NCBI RefSeq assembly: GCF_031551385.1
Contig: NZ_JAVBNS010000173.1
Span: 1-14,252, forward strand
Origin: Anaerosporobacter sp031551385
Lineage (GTDB): Bacteria; Bacillota; Clostridia; Lachnospirales; Lachnospiraceae
Direction of reading: 5' to 3'
DNA: 14,252 bases
In this document: positions 6,518 to 14,046 of the stretch, in pieces
Position numbering within the stretch: the first letter of the stretch is position 1
Layout of the letters: every line of letters begins with the position of its first letter
Notes under the pieces: model-generated
Databases searched by the model: none
Told to the model about the DNA's origin: nothing
What the model saw: the letters and a program-made list of their open reading frames with translations, nothing else
Made by a program: the position numbers and the translations under genes

Positions 6518-6576
6518 CATATGGATAATATTGAAACTATGTTAAGAGCGGGATTGGGGAAGGAAGGTGAAGTAGC

Positions 6577-6870
6577 GTGTTTATTGGACGAAAGACGAGA
6601 AAAAGGACAGGTTTATTTACCACGATGTATTTAGTTCTAATAATTTGTGGAGTGATTTTTTATCAGAAAGAAAATCTGGATAAGAAGAGAATCGTATATC
6701 AGGAGCAAAAAGAAGAATTACAGCAAGAGATTGATGCGGAAACTGAATATGCAGAAGAGCTTGAAGAAAGACGTGCTTACGTCCAAACAAAGAAGTATGT
6801 AGAAGAGGTTGCTAGAGAAAAGTTAGGGCTTGTTTATAAAGATGAGATTATATTTGAGCCAGAGAAGTAA
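6577..6870 (+). CDS. divIC: septum formation initiator DivIC/FtsL-like protein
   Basis: A 97-residue bitopic protein of the DivIC/FtsB family. A short basic tail is followed by one membrane span (about 12-28) and a strongly charged coiled coil (about 30-70). The C-terminal motif VEEVAREKLGLVYKDEIIF is typical of the family. It would join FtsL and DivIB in the division site complex. GTG 6577 is used because AGGAAGGTGA (6561-6570) lies 6 bases upstream and no in-frame ATG gives the whole span. The Bacillus order is also yabQ-divIC, but yabR, which follows there, is replaced here by a tRNA gene. Confidence 0.9.
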   Translation: MFIGRKTRKRTGLFTTMYLVLIICGVIFYQKENLDKKRIVYQEQKEELQQEIDAETEYAEELEERRAYVQTKKYVEEVAREKLGLVYKDEIIFEPEK

Positions 6871-6942
6871 TACCTCATTTGCTACAGATTTATCTATAAT
6901 ATTCTAAATTGAATAAATTAATAAAAAAATTCAAAAAAGTAG

Positions 6943-6971
6943 TTGACATTTATTATTCCTTTGAGTATAAT
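6943..6971 (+). promoter_or_regulatory. consensus sigma-A promoter of the tRNA-Met gene
   Basis: Perfect TTGACA (6943-6948), a 17-base spacer and perfect TATAAT (6966-6971). Transcription should start near 6978, about ten bases before the mature tRNA. This is the strongest promoter in the window. Confidence 0.9.
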
Positions 6972-6986
6972 AAGTCTTGTCAGTGC

Positions 6987-7060
6987 GGCGGAGTAGCTCA
7001 GTTGGCTAGAGCATGCGGTTCATACCCGCAGTGTCGGCGGTTCAAATCCGTTCTCCGCTA
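6987..7060 (+). tRNA. tRNA-Met (CAT), elongator
   Basis: The 74 bases fold as a full cloverleaf. The acceptor is GGCGGAG with CTCCGCT, the D stem GCTC/GAGC, the anticodon stem TGCGG/CCGCA and the T arm GGCGG-TTCAAAT-CCGTT, with discriminator A7060. The anticodon CAT is at 7021-7023. The anticodon stem lacks the three G-C pairs of initiator tRNA, and the GGTTCATACC loop region matches Bacillus elongator Met rather than the lysidine-modified tRNA-Ile. The 3' CCA is not encoded and must be added. The end of the T stem relies on two G-U pairs. Confidence 0.95.
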
Positions 7061-7067
7061 TATGAAT

Positions 7068-7111
7068 AAGAACTTTAGATGATTCGATATGAATTGTCTA
7101 AAGTTCTTTTT
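7068..7111 (+). terminator. intrinsic terminator of the tRNA gene
   Basis: AAGAACTTTAGA (7068-7079) pairs over 12 bp with TCTAAAGTTCTT (7097-7108), and ATTC/GAAT pair again inside the loop. Ts continue to 7111. With the promoter this makes the tRNA a self-contained unit. Confidence 0.88.
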
Positions 7112-7257
7112 GGTTTACATAGAATTTTTCTTTGGTTTAATAATTCATTCTCAAAGTACGTATGCAGATATATTTTAATATCTTAATTCGTGTGAAGTCC
7201 CTACATTCGAGCGAAATGCCGAGTGAGAGAGTATATTGTCATAAAGTTTTCCATAAA

Positions 7258-7302
7258 TTGGACACTAATTTGACAAACATTTCATACAATTCCTTTTATA
7301 AT
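7258..7302 (+). promoter_or_regulatory. Spo0A-activated spoIIE promoter with 21-bp spacer
   Basis: A perfect TTGACA (7270-7275) and a perfect TATAAT (7297-7302) are separated by 21 bases rather than 17. The -35 lies inside TTTGACAAA (7269-7277), which matches the Spo0A box in reverse orientation. A second near-box, TTGGACA (7258-7264), sits 11 bases, about one helical turn, upstream. The same long spacing with Spo0A boxes at the -35 is known for Bacillus spoIIE. The start would be near 7309, with a leader of about 36 bases. Confidence 0.75.
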
Positions 7303-7344
7303 TTCGGATTGACAGCCAAATTAAGGAAAAGGAAGTGTAAATGT

Positions 7345-9660
7345 ATGAAAGGAATTACGAAGAGAGGAATTGCGATTACTCTGATAGGAATTTTGGTGTC
7401 ACGAGCGCAGTTTCTATCTATGGATCCTATAGCAGTTGCCTATTTTGCAGCAGCCTATGTAGAGAAGACTACAAGACCCTTTTTACTAATTGGAGTAATA
7501 TTTGGTTCTGCTACGGTCTTACCGATGGTAGAAGCCATAAAATATACATTCGTGATAATACTATTAACCATTATAGGAAATTTAATTGAGAACAGGAATA
7601 AGAATAAGTCGATTCCCTTGCCGGTGTTTTCGGTAATTGCGGCACTTGTAACAGCAGGGATATCTATTTCAAAGTATCTCCTAAACTATAGTACGAAAGA
7701 GCAGTTATTCTACATAGCATTAGAGGCAGTTCTAATTATTTGCCTAACGTTAGTCTTTAGTCGTCCAATCAAGTTCTTGCTATATGGAGAATTAGGACAA
7801 GCAATGGATAATGAACAACTAATAAGTATGTCCTTACTCGCAGGACTAGTAATCTATGGTATGCCTGATATTGGAGGAATTGAATTTTCACTGTTTAAGA
7901 CTACAATATTCTTTTTGATTTTGCTTATGGGCTATAAGTATGGGTCAGGAGCGGGAGCAGTAAGTGGAGTAGTTTGTGGAATTGTAATGGGATTACAGGA
8001 TTATATGAGAGAAGATCTATTGCCTATTGTTGCTCTAATGTGTTGCCTGGGAATTGTCGTTGGTATGTTTCGCGAGGTGGGACGATTTGCTACAGCAATT
8101 GCCTATGTTGTGAGTATTGTTGGGGCAAGTTATCTGTATGAGGAATTCCTTATGACGACAACGCAGATAGGAGCAATTGTATCAAGTGTGATTCTGTTTT
8201 TGTTTTTACCAAGTTCTATGATGCGACGGATTCAAGGACGAACGGAACGGAAAAGTGATATGCAGTTTGTGGAACAGAATATACAACATATGACGAGACA
8301 GAAACTGCATGGGTTTGCAGAATCCTTTCAGAAGCTATCAGGCACATTTCATACCTTGTCGGATAGAAGAACTTCGTTAAGCAGACAAGAGGTAGATACA
8401 ATCTTTGATGAGTTGTCGGATCGATTGTGTAAGGACTGCAGTAATTGTAATACTTGTTGGAAAAATGATTTCTATGATACATATAAGGCAACGTTTACTA
8501 TACTGAATTCCGTTGAGCAGAACGGATATATCTGTGAGGCAGATGTGCCAGTGGCATTTGCAAATCGTTGTATTAACTTAAATGAATTTCTAGCGGAGAC
8601 AAATCGTAGTTTGGAAATTGCAAAAGTAAATCTCAACTGGACAAACCGTATGGCAGAGAGTCGAGAGGCAATCGCAGGGCAGCTAGGTGAAGTGGCGAAG
8701 ATAATAGATGAATTTTCGAATGACCTTTCAGACACGATAGCAGTAAACAGTAATGAAGAGCAGCAGATTATTAATCAATTAAAATTGAATCATATTCAAG
8801 TGAAGCAGATATCCATTATGGAACGGCGAAATAAAAGGCAGGATATCTATGTAGTTGCGAGGACATCAAAGGGAAGATGTATCACAACAAAGGAAACAGC
8901 AATAATTATCGGCAATGCAATTGGTAAGAAGGTAAAGCCAAACGAGGGAAGTAAAAACATTATTGCAAAGGATTATGAGAACTATGTGTTTGTAGAGGAT
9001 ACTGCATTTAAAACATTGACCGGGGTTGCTAAAGTTCCAAGAGTAGGAGAAAGTGTGTCAGGGGATAACTTCTCTATCATGAATCTTGATACAGGGGATA
9101 TGATTATGACATTATCTGACGGTATGGGAAGTGGAAAATTAGCTTGTGAAGAGAGTGAGTCAGTTGTTGAGTTGTTAGAGCAATTGATTGATGCAGGATT
9201 TAAAGAGGAGTCCGCTATTAAGTTAATTAATTCGATATTGGTAAGTCGTGCAGAGAGTCAGATGTTTTCTACCGTGGATATGAGTATATTAAATCTATAT
9301 ACGGGAATTTGTGATTTTATAAAAATCGGTGCATCTACTACGTTTATAAAACGTGATAACTGGGTGGAAAGCATCTGTTCTACTACATTGCCAGTTGGTA
9401 TGTTCAGTAATGTGGACTTTGACGGTGTTTCGAAAAAGTTATACGATGGTGATTTTATTGTAATGGTTACGGACGGCGTGTTAGATTGTATCGGGGTAGA
9501 GGATAAAGAAGGCGAGCTTGGAAATATTATTATGAGTGTTAAGAGTAGGAATCCACAGGACATCGCGCAACAGATTTTAGCAAGAGCGATGGAATACAGC
9601 GATAATCAGGCAATTGATGATATGACAGTATTGGTAGCAGGGGTTTGGAAAAAATATTAG
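7345..9660 (+). CDS. spoIIE: stage II sporulation protein E, PP2C phosphatase
   Basis: A 771-residue protein (Bacillus: 827). Residues up to about 300 hold roughly ten membrane spans. A cytoplasmic linker follows with a conserved Cys cluster, Cys362, Cys365, Cys368 and Cys371. The C-terminal PP2C-type phosphatase covers about 560-768, with SGDN (Asp574), SDGMGSG (Asp592), VTDGVLD (Asp710) and IDDMTV (Asp758-Asp759) as metal ligands. SpoIIE dephosphorylates SpoIIAA to release sigma-F in the forespore and binds FtsZ at the polar septum. ATG 7345 follows AAAGGAAG (7328-7335) by 9 bases and comes after the promoter; the frame stays open to 7162, but that part lies upstream of the predicted RNA start. 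Confidence 0.97.
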   Translation: MKGITKRGIAITLIGILVSRAQFLSMDPIAVAYFAAAYVEKTTRPFLLIGVIFGSATVLPMVEAIKYTFVIILLTIIGNLIENRNKNKSIPLPVFSVIAALVTAGISISKYLLNYSTKEQLFYIALEAVLIICLTLVFSRPIKFLLYGELGQAMDNEQLISMSLLAGLVIYGMPDIGGIEFSLFKTTIFFLILLMGYKYGSGAGAVSGVVCGIVMGLQDYMREDLLPIVALMCCLGIVVGMFREVGRFATAIAYVVSIVGASYLYEEFLMTTTQIGAIVSSVILFLFLPSSMMRRIQGRTERKSDMQFVEQNIQHMTRQKLHGFAESFQKLSGTFHTLSDRRTSLSRQEVDTIFDELSDRLCKDCSNCNTCWKNDFYDTYKATFTILNSVEQNGYICEADVPVAFANRCINLNEFLAETNRSLEIAKVNLNWTNRMAESREAIAGQLGEVAKIIDEFSNDLSDTIAVNSNEEQQIINQLKLNHIQVKQISIMERRNKRQDIYVVARTSKGRCITTKETAIIIGNAIGKKVKPNEGSKNIIAKDYENYVFVEDTAFKTLTGVAKVPRVGESVSGDNFSIMNLDTGDMIMTLSDGMGSGKLACEESESVVELLEQLIDAGFKEESAIKLINSILVSRAESQMFSTVDMSILNLYTGICDFIKIGASTTFIKRDNWVESICSTTLPVGMFSNVDFDGVSKKLYDGDFIVMVTDGVLDCIGVEDKEGELGNIIMSVKSRNPQDIAQQILARAMEYSDNQAIDDMTVLVAGVWKKY

Positions 9661-9670
9661 AATGTGAGAC

Positions 9671-9699
9671 TTGCTATTTTGGTAATTAAAGTTTAGAAT
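9671..9699 (+). promoter_or_regulatory. candidate sigma-A promoter for tilS-hpt-ftsH
   Basis: TTGCTA (9671-9676), a 17-base spacer and TAGAAT (9694-9699) match the consensus at 4 and 5 of 6 positions. The position, about 50 bases before tilS, fits a vegetative promoter for the three-gene cluster. I see no clear terminator after spoIIE, so read-through is also possible. Confidence 0.45.
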
Positions 9700-9748
9700 A
9701 CTGATAGCTAACTGTTCAGACAATTAAAACATTTGGAGGACAAACCCC

Positions 9749-11281
9749 ATGCTTAATAAGATAAAACGATATGTAGAGTCGAATCGAATGCTGAGAAAAC
9801 AAGAAAAGGTAGTATTAGGAGTATCGGGTGGTGCGGACTCCGTCTGCCTTTTCTTTGTATTCCTTGCTCTTAGGGAACTTTATCAGCTAGAGCTACATGT
9901 TGCTCATATCAATCATATGATTCGTGGTGAAGAAGCAGACGAGGATCAGAATTATGTAGAGAAGTTATGTAAAGAAAATCAAGTTTCGTTTCACTGCGTA
10001 AGAGAAGATGTGCGAGCATATGCAAGGGAACAACATCTATCAGAAGAAGAAGCGGGGAGAAATGTTAGATACAAAGCATTTGAGAAAATACGTGAGGAAT
10101 ATAACTGTGATGTGATTGCAGTTGCACATAATAGCAATGATTGTGCAGAGACGGTATTGTTTCAGTTGGTTAGAGGAAGTGGACTTACAGGTTTGACAGG
10201 AATTCCTGCTGTGCGTGATACCATCATACGTCCATTATTGTGTGTAACAAGAGAAGAGATTGAAACGTATCTTAAGGAACGCGGGATCTCCTTTCAAACA
10301 GATGCTACAAATCTGGAGACAGAATATACACGAAATAAGATTCGTCTTCAAGTTTTGCCATATTTAGAAGAGAATATTAATCGTCAAGCCATTTCCCATA
10401 TAGTAAAATCGTCTCAATTACTCAAGGAAGTGGAAGAATTTATAGAAAAGCAAACCAATATTTGTTATAATAGACTCGTTCAGTGTTGCGATGGGAAATA
10501 TCACATTGATAGAGAGATGTTTCAGAGCGAAGATATCGTAATGCAAAAGACAGTAGTACGGGAAGTTCTAAAAAAGCTAAGTAATCAGTTAAAAGATATT
10601 GAAAGTGTCCATGTTGAAGATATTTGCAATCTTGCAGCAAAAGGTGTCGGTAAAAAAATAGATTTACCATACGCGATTGTAGCATACAATGATTATAAGG
10701 ATTTAATTATAACCAATCATGCGACAGCAGATACAGATGTTGAACCACAAAGAGATTTACCAGTAGTGTATTCTTTTGATTTAGTAAATAAACAGAGTGA
10801 TATGTTTGCATTACCAAGTGGGGAAACGTTAGGATATGTAATCTATTCTCTAAATGTGCAGGAGAAGGCGAATCTGTTGGAGAAAGGGCAGGATGTTTGG
10901 GAGAGCAATCAACTTGTGATTACTGATTCTGCTATGCAATCATGCCATAATGTGAAATTTTATAAAGAATATAAAAAAAGTATGATAAATACCAGAAATG
11001 GGTATACGAAATGCTTTGATTATGATAAAATAAAAAATGCTGTTCAATTACGTACCAGGCAAGAAGGCGATTATATGCAAGTTGACGCTAGAGGTGGAAC
11101 AAAGAAGATAAAATCAATCTTCATAGATAAAAAGATTCCACAAAAAGATCGTAATCATATTCCGTTGTTAGCTGATGGTAATCACATTATGTGGATACTA
11201 GGTTCACGTATTAGTGAAGCATATAAAATAAGCGAGAGTACTAGCAAACTGCTTATTGTATATTTATTTGGAGGAAAATGA
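9749..11281 (+). CDS. tilS: tRNA(Ile)-lysidine synthetase
   Basis: A 510-residue protein. It activates C34 of tRNA-Ile2 (anticodon CAU) with ATP and attaches lysine, switching it from AUG to AUA decoding; it is essential in most bacteria. The N-terminal PP-loop ATPase shows SGGADS (26-31), the AHNSNDCAET motif near 127-136 and the family signature TRNKIR near 193. The C-terminal TilS domain includes LRTRQEGDYM and KIKSIFIDKKIPQKDRNHIP. The length is in the usual range for Firmicutes. TTGGAGGA (9734-9740) is 8 bases before the ATG. The stop is one base before the hpt start, whose ribosome site lies in the last tilS codons, so the two are coupled. Confidence 0.96.
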   Translation: MLNKIKRYVESNRMLRKQEKVVLGVSGGADSVCLFFVFLALRELYQLELHVAHINHMIRGEEADEDQNYVEKLCKENQVSFHCVREDVRAYAREQHLSEEEAGRNVRYKAFEKIREEYNCDVIAVAHNSNDCAETVLFQLVRGSGLTGLTGIPAVRDTIIRPLLCVTREEIETYLKERGISFQTDATNLETEYTRNKIRLQVLPYLEENINRQAISHIVKSSQLLKEVEEFIEKQTNICYNRLVQCCDGKYHIDREMFQSEDIVMQKTVVREVLKKLSNQLKDIESVHVEDICNLAAKGVGKKIDLPYAIVAYNDYKDLIITNHATADTDVEPQRDLPVVYSFDLVNKQSDMFALPSGETLGYVIYSLNVQEKANLLEKGQDVWESNQLVITDSAMQSCHNVKFYKEYKKSMINTRNGYTKCFDYDKIKNAVQLRTRQEGDYMQVDARGGTKKIKSIFIDKKIPQKDRNHIPLLADGNHIMWILGSRISEAYKISESTSKLLIVYLFGGK

Positions 11282-11282
11282 A

Positions 11283-11807
11283 ATGGAAGACAAGATAAGA
11301 GTATTACTTAGCGAAGAAGAAGTTGATAAGAAGATTCAGGAACTTGGTGAGCAAATCAGCAAGGATTATGCAGGAAAAAGCATTCACCTAATCTGTGTAT
11401 TAAAAGGTGGCGTGTTTATCACATGTGAACTAGCGAAAAGAATTACAATTCCAGTAACTATGGACTTTATGTCAGTATCTAGTTACGGAGATGCAACAGA
11501 GAGTTCAGGAAGAGTCAAGATTGTGAAAGACCTTGATGATCCAATCGAAGGAAAAGAAGTACTAATTGTTGAGGATATTATTGATTCCGGAAGAACATTA
11601 AGCTATCTTATAGAATTATTAGCTGCTAGAAAGCCAAATAGTATTCGTCTATGTACCCTTCTTGATAAACCTGAGAGAAGAGTAACAGATGTAGTAGTTG
11701 ACTATGTTGGATTTGATATTCCAGATGAATTTGTAATCGGATATGGATTAGATTACGCACAAAAATACCGCAATTTGCCATTCATTGGAGTGGTTGAAAA
11801 TGATTAA
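11283..11807 (+). CDS. hpt: hypoxanthine (guanine) phosphoribosyltransferase
   Basis: A 174-residue cytoplasmic type I phosphoribosyltransferase that salvages hypoxanthine and guanine to IMP and GMP using PRPP. The PRPP loop VEDIIDSGRTL is at 96-106, the flexible-loop Ser-Tyr pair at about 67-68 (SVSSYGD), the early LKGG motif at 40-43 and the purine-side DKPERR near 127-132. GGAGGA (11270-11275) stands 7 bases before ATG 11283; an in-frame TTG/ATG-type extension to 11256 lies inside tilS and upstream of that site. tilS-hpt-ftsH is a widely conserved order in Firmicutes, and in Bacillus the TilS and HprT proteins interact and activate ftsH transcription; whether that applies here is inference. 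Confidence 0.96.
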   Translation: MEDKIRVLLSEEEVDKKIQELGEQISKDYAGKSIHLICVLKGGVFITCELAKRITIPVTMDFMSVSSYGDATESSGRVKIVKDLDDPIEGKEVLIVEDIIDSGRTLSYLIELLAARKPNSIRLCTLLDKPERRVTDVVVDYVGFDIPDEFVIGYGLDYAQKYRNLPFIGVVEND

Positions 11808-11844
11808 TTAAAAAAAGAAAGTTATTTTGAAGGGAGGTTTTGCT

Positions 11845-13686
11845 TTGAAAAAGCAGATGAAGGGACTTGGTTTCTATACCATTATTCTTGCTATCATCAT
11901 TATGGCATTAATGCTATCGGATAGATTGAGTAAAGTAAGTACCGATTCATATAGTCTGTCACAATTTACAGCAGACTTGAATGAGAAAGCAATTAAAACA
12001 ATTGATGTGTACATGAATGAAGAGGTGCCTACAGGTCAGGTCACGGTAACTTTTAACGACACGAATAAGTCAAGTTCTAGTTTTTATGTAGCAGATACGA
12101 GTAAAATTGAGGATATTGCTACAGAAAGTGGATATAAAGTAACCGTTCATGATGTGAGTAGACCAGGCTGGTTTGTACAACTCATGCCTTATATATTTGG
12201 ATTCATTCTAATCATCATATTATTCTCGTTTATGACAAGTCAGGTTTCAGGTGGCGGTGGCAATTCTAAAGTAATGAACTTTGGTAAGAGCAGAGCTAAG
12301 ATGTCGACAGATGAGAACAAGAGAACAACATTTAAGAATGTTGCGGGTCTTGATGAGGAAAAAGAAGAATTAACAGAAATCGTTGATTTCTTAAAATCAC
12401 CAAATAAGTATATGGTGGTAGGAGCTAGAATTCCTAAGGGTGTTTTATTAGTAGGACCTCCAGGAACAGGTAAGACATTATTAGCGAAAGCGGTAGCAGG
12501 AGAAGCTGGTGTACCATTCTTTAGCATCTCTGGTTCTGATTTCGTAGAAATGTTCGTTGGTGTTGGTGCTTCCCGTGTAAGAGATTTATTCGAAGAAGCA
12601 AAGAAGAATGCACCTTGTATCGTATTTATCGATGAAATTGATGCCGTTGCAAGACGCCGTGGTACTGGTCTTGGTGGTGGTCATGATGAAAGAGAACAAA
12701 CATTGAACCAAATGTTAGTTGAGATGGACGGTTTTGGTGCAAACGAAGGAATTATCGTTATGGCAGCAACAAATCGTGTCGATATTCTTGATCCAGCGAT
12801 TTTACGTCCAGGTCGTTTTGACCGTAAGGTTACAGTTGGTCGTCCTGATGTGAAAGGAAGAGAAGAGATTCTTGGAGTACATGCAAAAGGGAAACCACTT
12901 GGAGAAGATGTTGATTTAAAACAAGTTGCTCAAACAACAGCAGGCTTTACTGGTGCTGACCTTGAGAATCTGTTAAATGAAGCTGCAATCTATGCGGCTA
13001 GACAAGATAGAGCATTTGTTATGCAAGAAGATATTACTCGTTCCTTTATCAAAGTTGGTATTGGTACAGAGAAGAAGAGCCGTGTAATTTCTGAGAAAGA
13101 AAAGAGAATTACTGCTTATCACGAAGCTGGTCATGCGATTTTATTCCATGTGCTTCCTGATGTAGGGCCTGTTTATACAGTATCTATCATTCCAACAGGT
13201 AATGGAGCGGCAGGTTATACAATGCCTCTTCCTGAAAAAGATGAGATGTTTAATACAAAAGGACAGATGTTACAAGACATTGTTGTAAGTCTTGGTGGTC
13301 GTATTGCAGAAGAAATGATTTTGGATGATATTACGACAGGAGCATCTCAAGATATTAAAGTAGCAACGAATACAGCTAGAGCAATGGTAACTCGTTATGG
13401 ATTCTCAGAATCACTTGGTCTTGTTAATTATGACAATGATGATAATGAAGTGTTCATTGGTAGAGATCTTGCTCATACAAGAAGCTTTAGTGAAGATGTT
13501 GCTCGTTCTATCGATGAAGAAGTGAAACGAATCATTGAAGAATCTTATGCTAAGGCGAAAGCAATTCTTACAGAGAACATTCAAGTACTTCATGATTGTG
13601 CTAATTTACTTCTTGAGAAAGAACGTATTAATAGAGAAGAATTCGAAGCATTATTCCCAGTTGATACAACAGCTACAGAAGTATAG
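11845..13686 (+). CDS. ftsH: ATP-dependent zinc metalloprotease FtsH
   Basis: A 613-residue membrane-anchored AAA protease that forms hexamers and degrades misfolded membrane and regulatory proteins. Two spans at about 8-25 and 110-132 enclose the small outer domain. The AAA module carries Walker A GPPGTGKT (204-211), Walker B with Asp263-Glu264 and the second region of homology (ATNR, then RPGRFDR). The zinc site is HEAGH (426-430), with the third ligand region around DDITTGASQD. The start is set at TTG 11845 because GGGAGG (11832-11837) is 7 bases before it; TTG 11827 precedes that site and ATG 11857 is 19 bases away. The length agrees with other FtsH proteins (about 610-640). Confidence 0.97.
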   Translation: MKKQMKGLGFYTIILAIIIMALMLSDRLSKVSTDSYSLSQFTADLNEKAIKTIDVYMNEEVPTGQVTVTFNDTNKSSSSFYVADTSKIEDIATESGYKVTVHDVSRPGWFVQLMPYIFGFILIIILFSFMTSQVSGGGGNSKVMNFGKSRAKMSTDENKRTTFKNVAGLDEEKEELTEIVDFLKSPNKYMVVGARIPKGVLLVGPPGTGKTLLAKAVAGEAGVPFFSISGSDFVEMFVGVGASRVRDLFEEAKKNAPCIVFIDEIDAVARRRGTGLGGGHDEREQTLNQMLVEMDGFGANEGIIVMAATNRVDILDPAILRPGRFDRKVTVGRPDVKGREEILGVHAKGKPLGEDVDLKQVAQTTAGFTGADLENLLNEAAIYAARQDRAFVMQEDITRSFIKVGIGTEKKSRVISEKEKRITAYHEAGHAILFHVLPDVGPVYTVSIIPTGNGAAGYTMPLPEKDEMFNTKGQMLQDIVVSLGGRIAEEMILDDITTGASQDIKVATNTARAMVTRYGFSESLGLVNYDNDDNEVFIGRDLAHTRSFSEDVARSIDEEVKRIIEESYAKAKAILTENIQVLHDCANLLLEKERINREEFEALFPVDTTATEV

Positions 13687-13697
13687 AATTTACTTAT

Positions 13698-13745
13698 AAG
13701 ACAGCATGTCTATTCGTGTTAGTGGATAGTCATGCTGTCTTTTTA
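13698..13745 (+). terminator. intrinsic terminator of ftsH
   Basis: AAGACAGCATG (13698-13708) pairs perfectly with CATGCTGTCTT (13731-13741). CTATT/GATAG-type pairs extend the stem inside the loop. Five Ts follow the GTC (13740-13744). It closes the tilS-hpt-ftsH unit 11 bases after the stop codon. Confidence 0.93.
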
Positions 13746-13863
13746 TATAGTCTTAAATAGTTATAATAAAAGGGAATATCTAGGGGGAATCAAAAGGAAA
13801 GTGCCCATATAACAGTTTAATAGTAGTTAAGTACAATGAGACTTTAGTACCAATAAAGTTCAG

Positions 13864-13900
13864 TTGTCACATTTGACAAAAAAAAATATATATTTATAAA
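13864..13900 (+). promoter_or_regulatory. sigma-A promoter with an overlapping dyad operator
   Basis: TTGACA (13873-13878), a 16-base spacer and TATAAA (13895-13900) form a good housekeeping promoter. The -35 overlaps the perfect dyad TTGTCA-CATT-TGACAA (13864-13879). It also contains TTTGACAAA (13872-13880), the same nonamer as at the spoIIE promoter, so Spo0A or another dimeric regulator could bind. The predicted start is near 13907. Confidence 0.5.
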
Positions 13901-13906
13901 ATGTTT

Positions 13907-14046
13907 ATGCACACTTATCTTGCAGACCATGTTATACTAACATACGTAAACCCCAATACATTATATAGTTTTTGCTACACCCCATAAGTAACAAAAATAC
14001 CTTCTCCAAAAGAGGACAGCAGATCGGATGGCTGTCCTCTTTTATT
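13907..14046 (+). ncRNA. candidate small regulatory RNA, about 140 nt
   Basis: This interval runs from the predicted start to a strong terminator and contains no plausible protein. The 5' part has a perfect 6-bp hairpin, ATGTTA-TAC-TAACAT (13929-13943). The centre is AU-rich and probably unpaired, with C-rich patches AAACCCCAA (about 13949), CACCCCAT (about 13978) and CCTTCTCC (14000-14007). Unpaired C-runs next to a terminator hairpin are typical of Firmicute small RNAs that pair with Shine-Dalgarno sequences, such as FsrA and RoxS/RsaE; similarity to those is in style only. An extended -10 (TGTTATACT, 13930-13938) could instead start a 100-nt RNA near 13945. An orphan leader or degenerate gene remnant is the alternative. 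Confidence 0.4.
14008..14046 (+). terminator. strong intrinsic terminator, usable on both strands
   Basis: AAAAGAGGACAGC (14008-14020) pairs over 13 bp with GCTGTCCTCTTTT (14031-14043) around a 10-base loop. The A-run on the left and T-run on the right would serve transcription from either side. There is no coding sequence immediately before it, which is what points to an RNA gene. Confidence 0.85.

Noticed and set aside
6521..6631. Short open frame of about 36 codons between yabQ and divIC
   Set aside because: It has no ribosome site, overlaps divIC in another frame and shows no recognisable motif.
7309..7314. Second TTGACA after the spoIIE -10 box
   Set aside because: No -10 hexamer lies at a workable distance before the start codon. 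It could still be a weak Spo0A half-site, but there is no support.
7162..7344. 61-residue N-terminal extension of SpoIIE
   Set aside because: It lies across and upstream of the predicted promoter (7270-7302), lacks a ribosome site, and homologues begin near the first membrane span.
8216..9563. Several reverse-strand open frames within spoIIE and other long genes
   Set aside because: They are shadows of well-supported genes on the forward strand, with no ribosome sites or family motifs.
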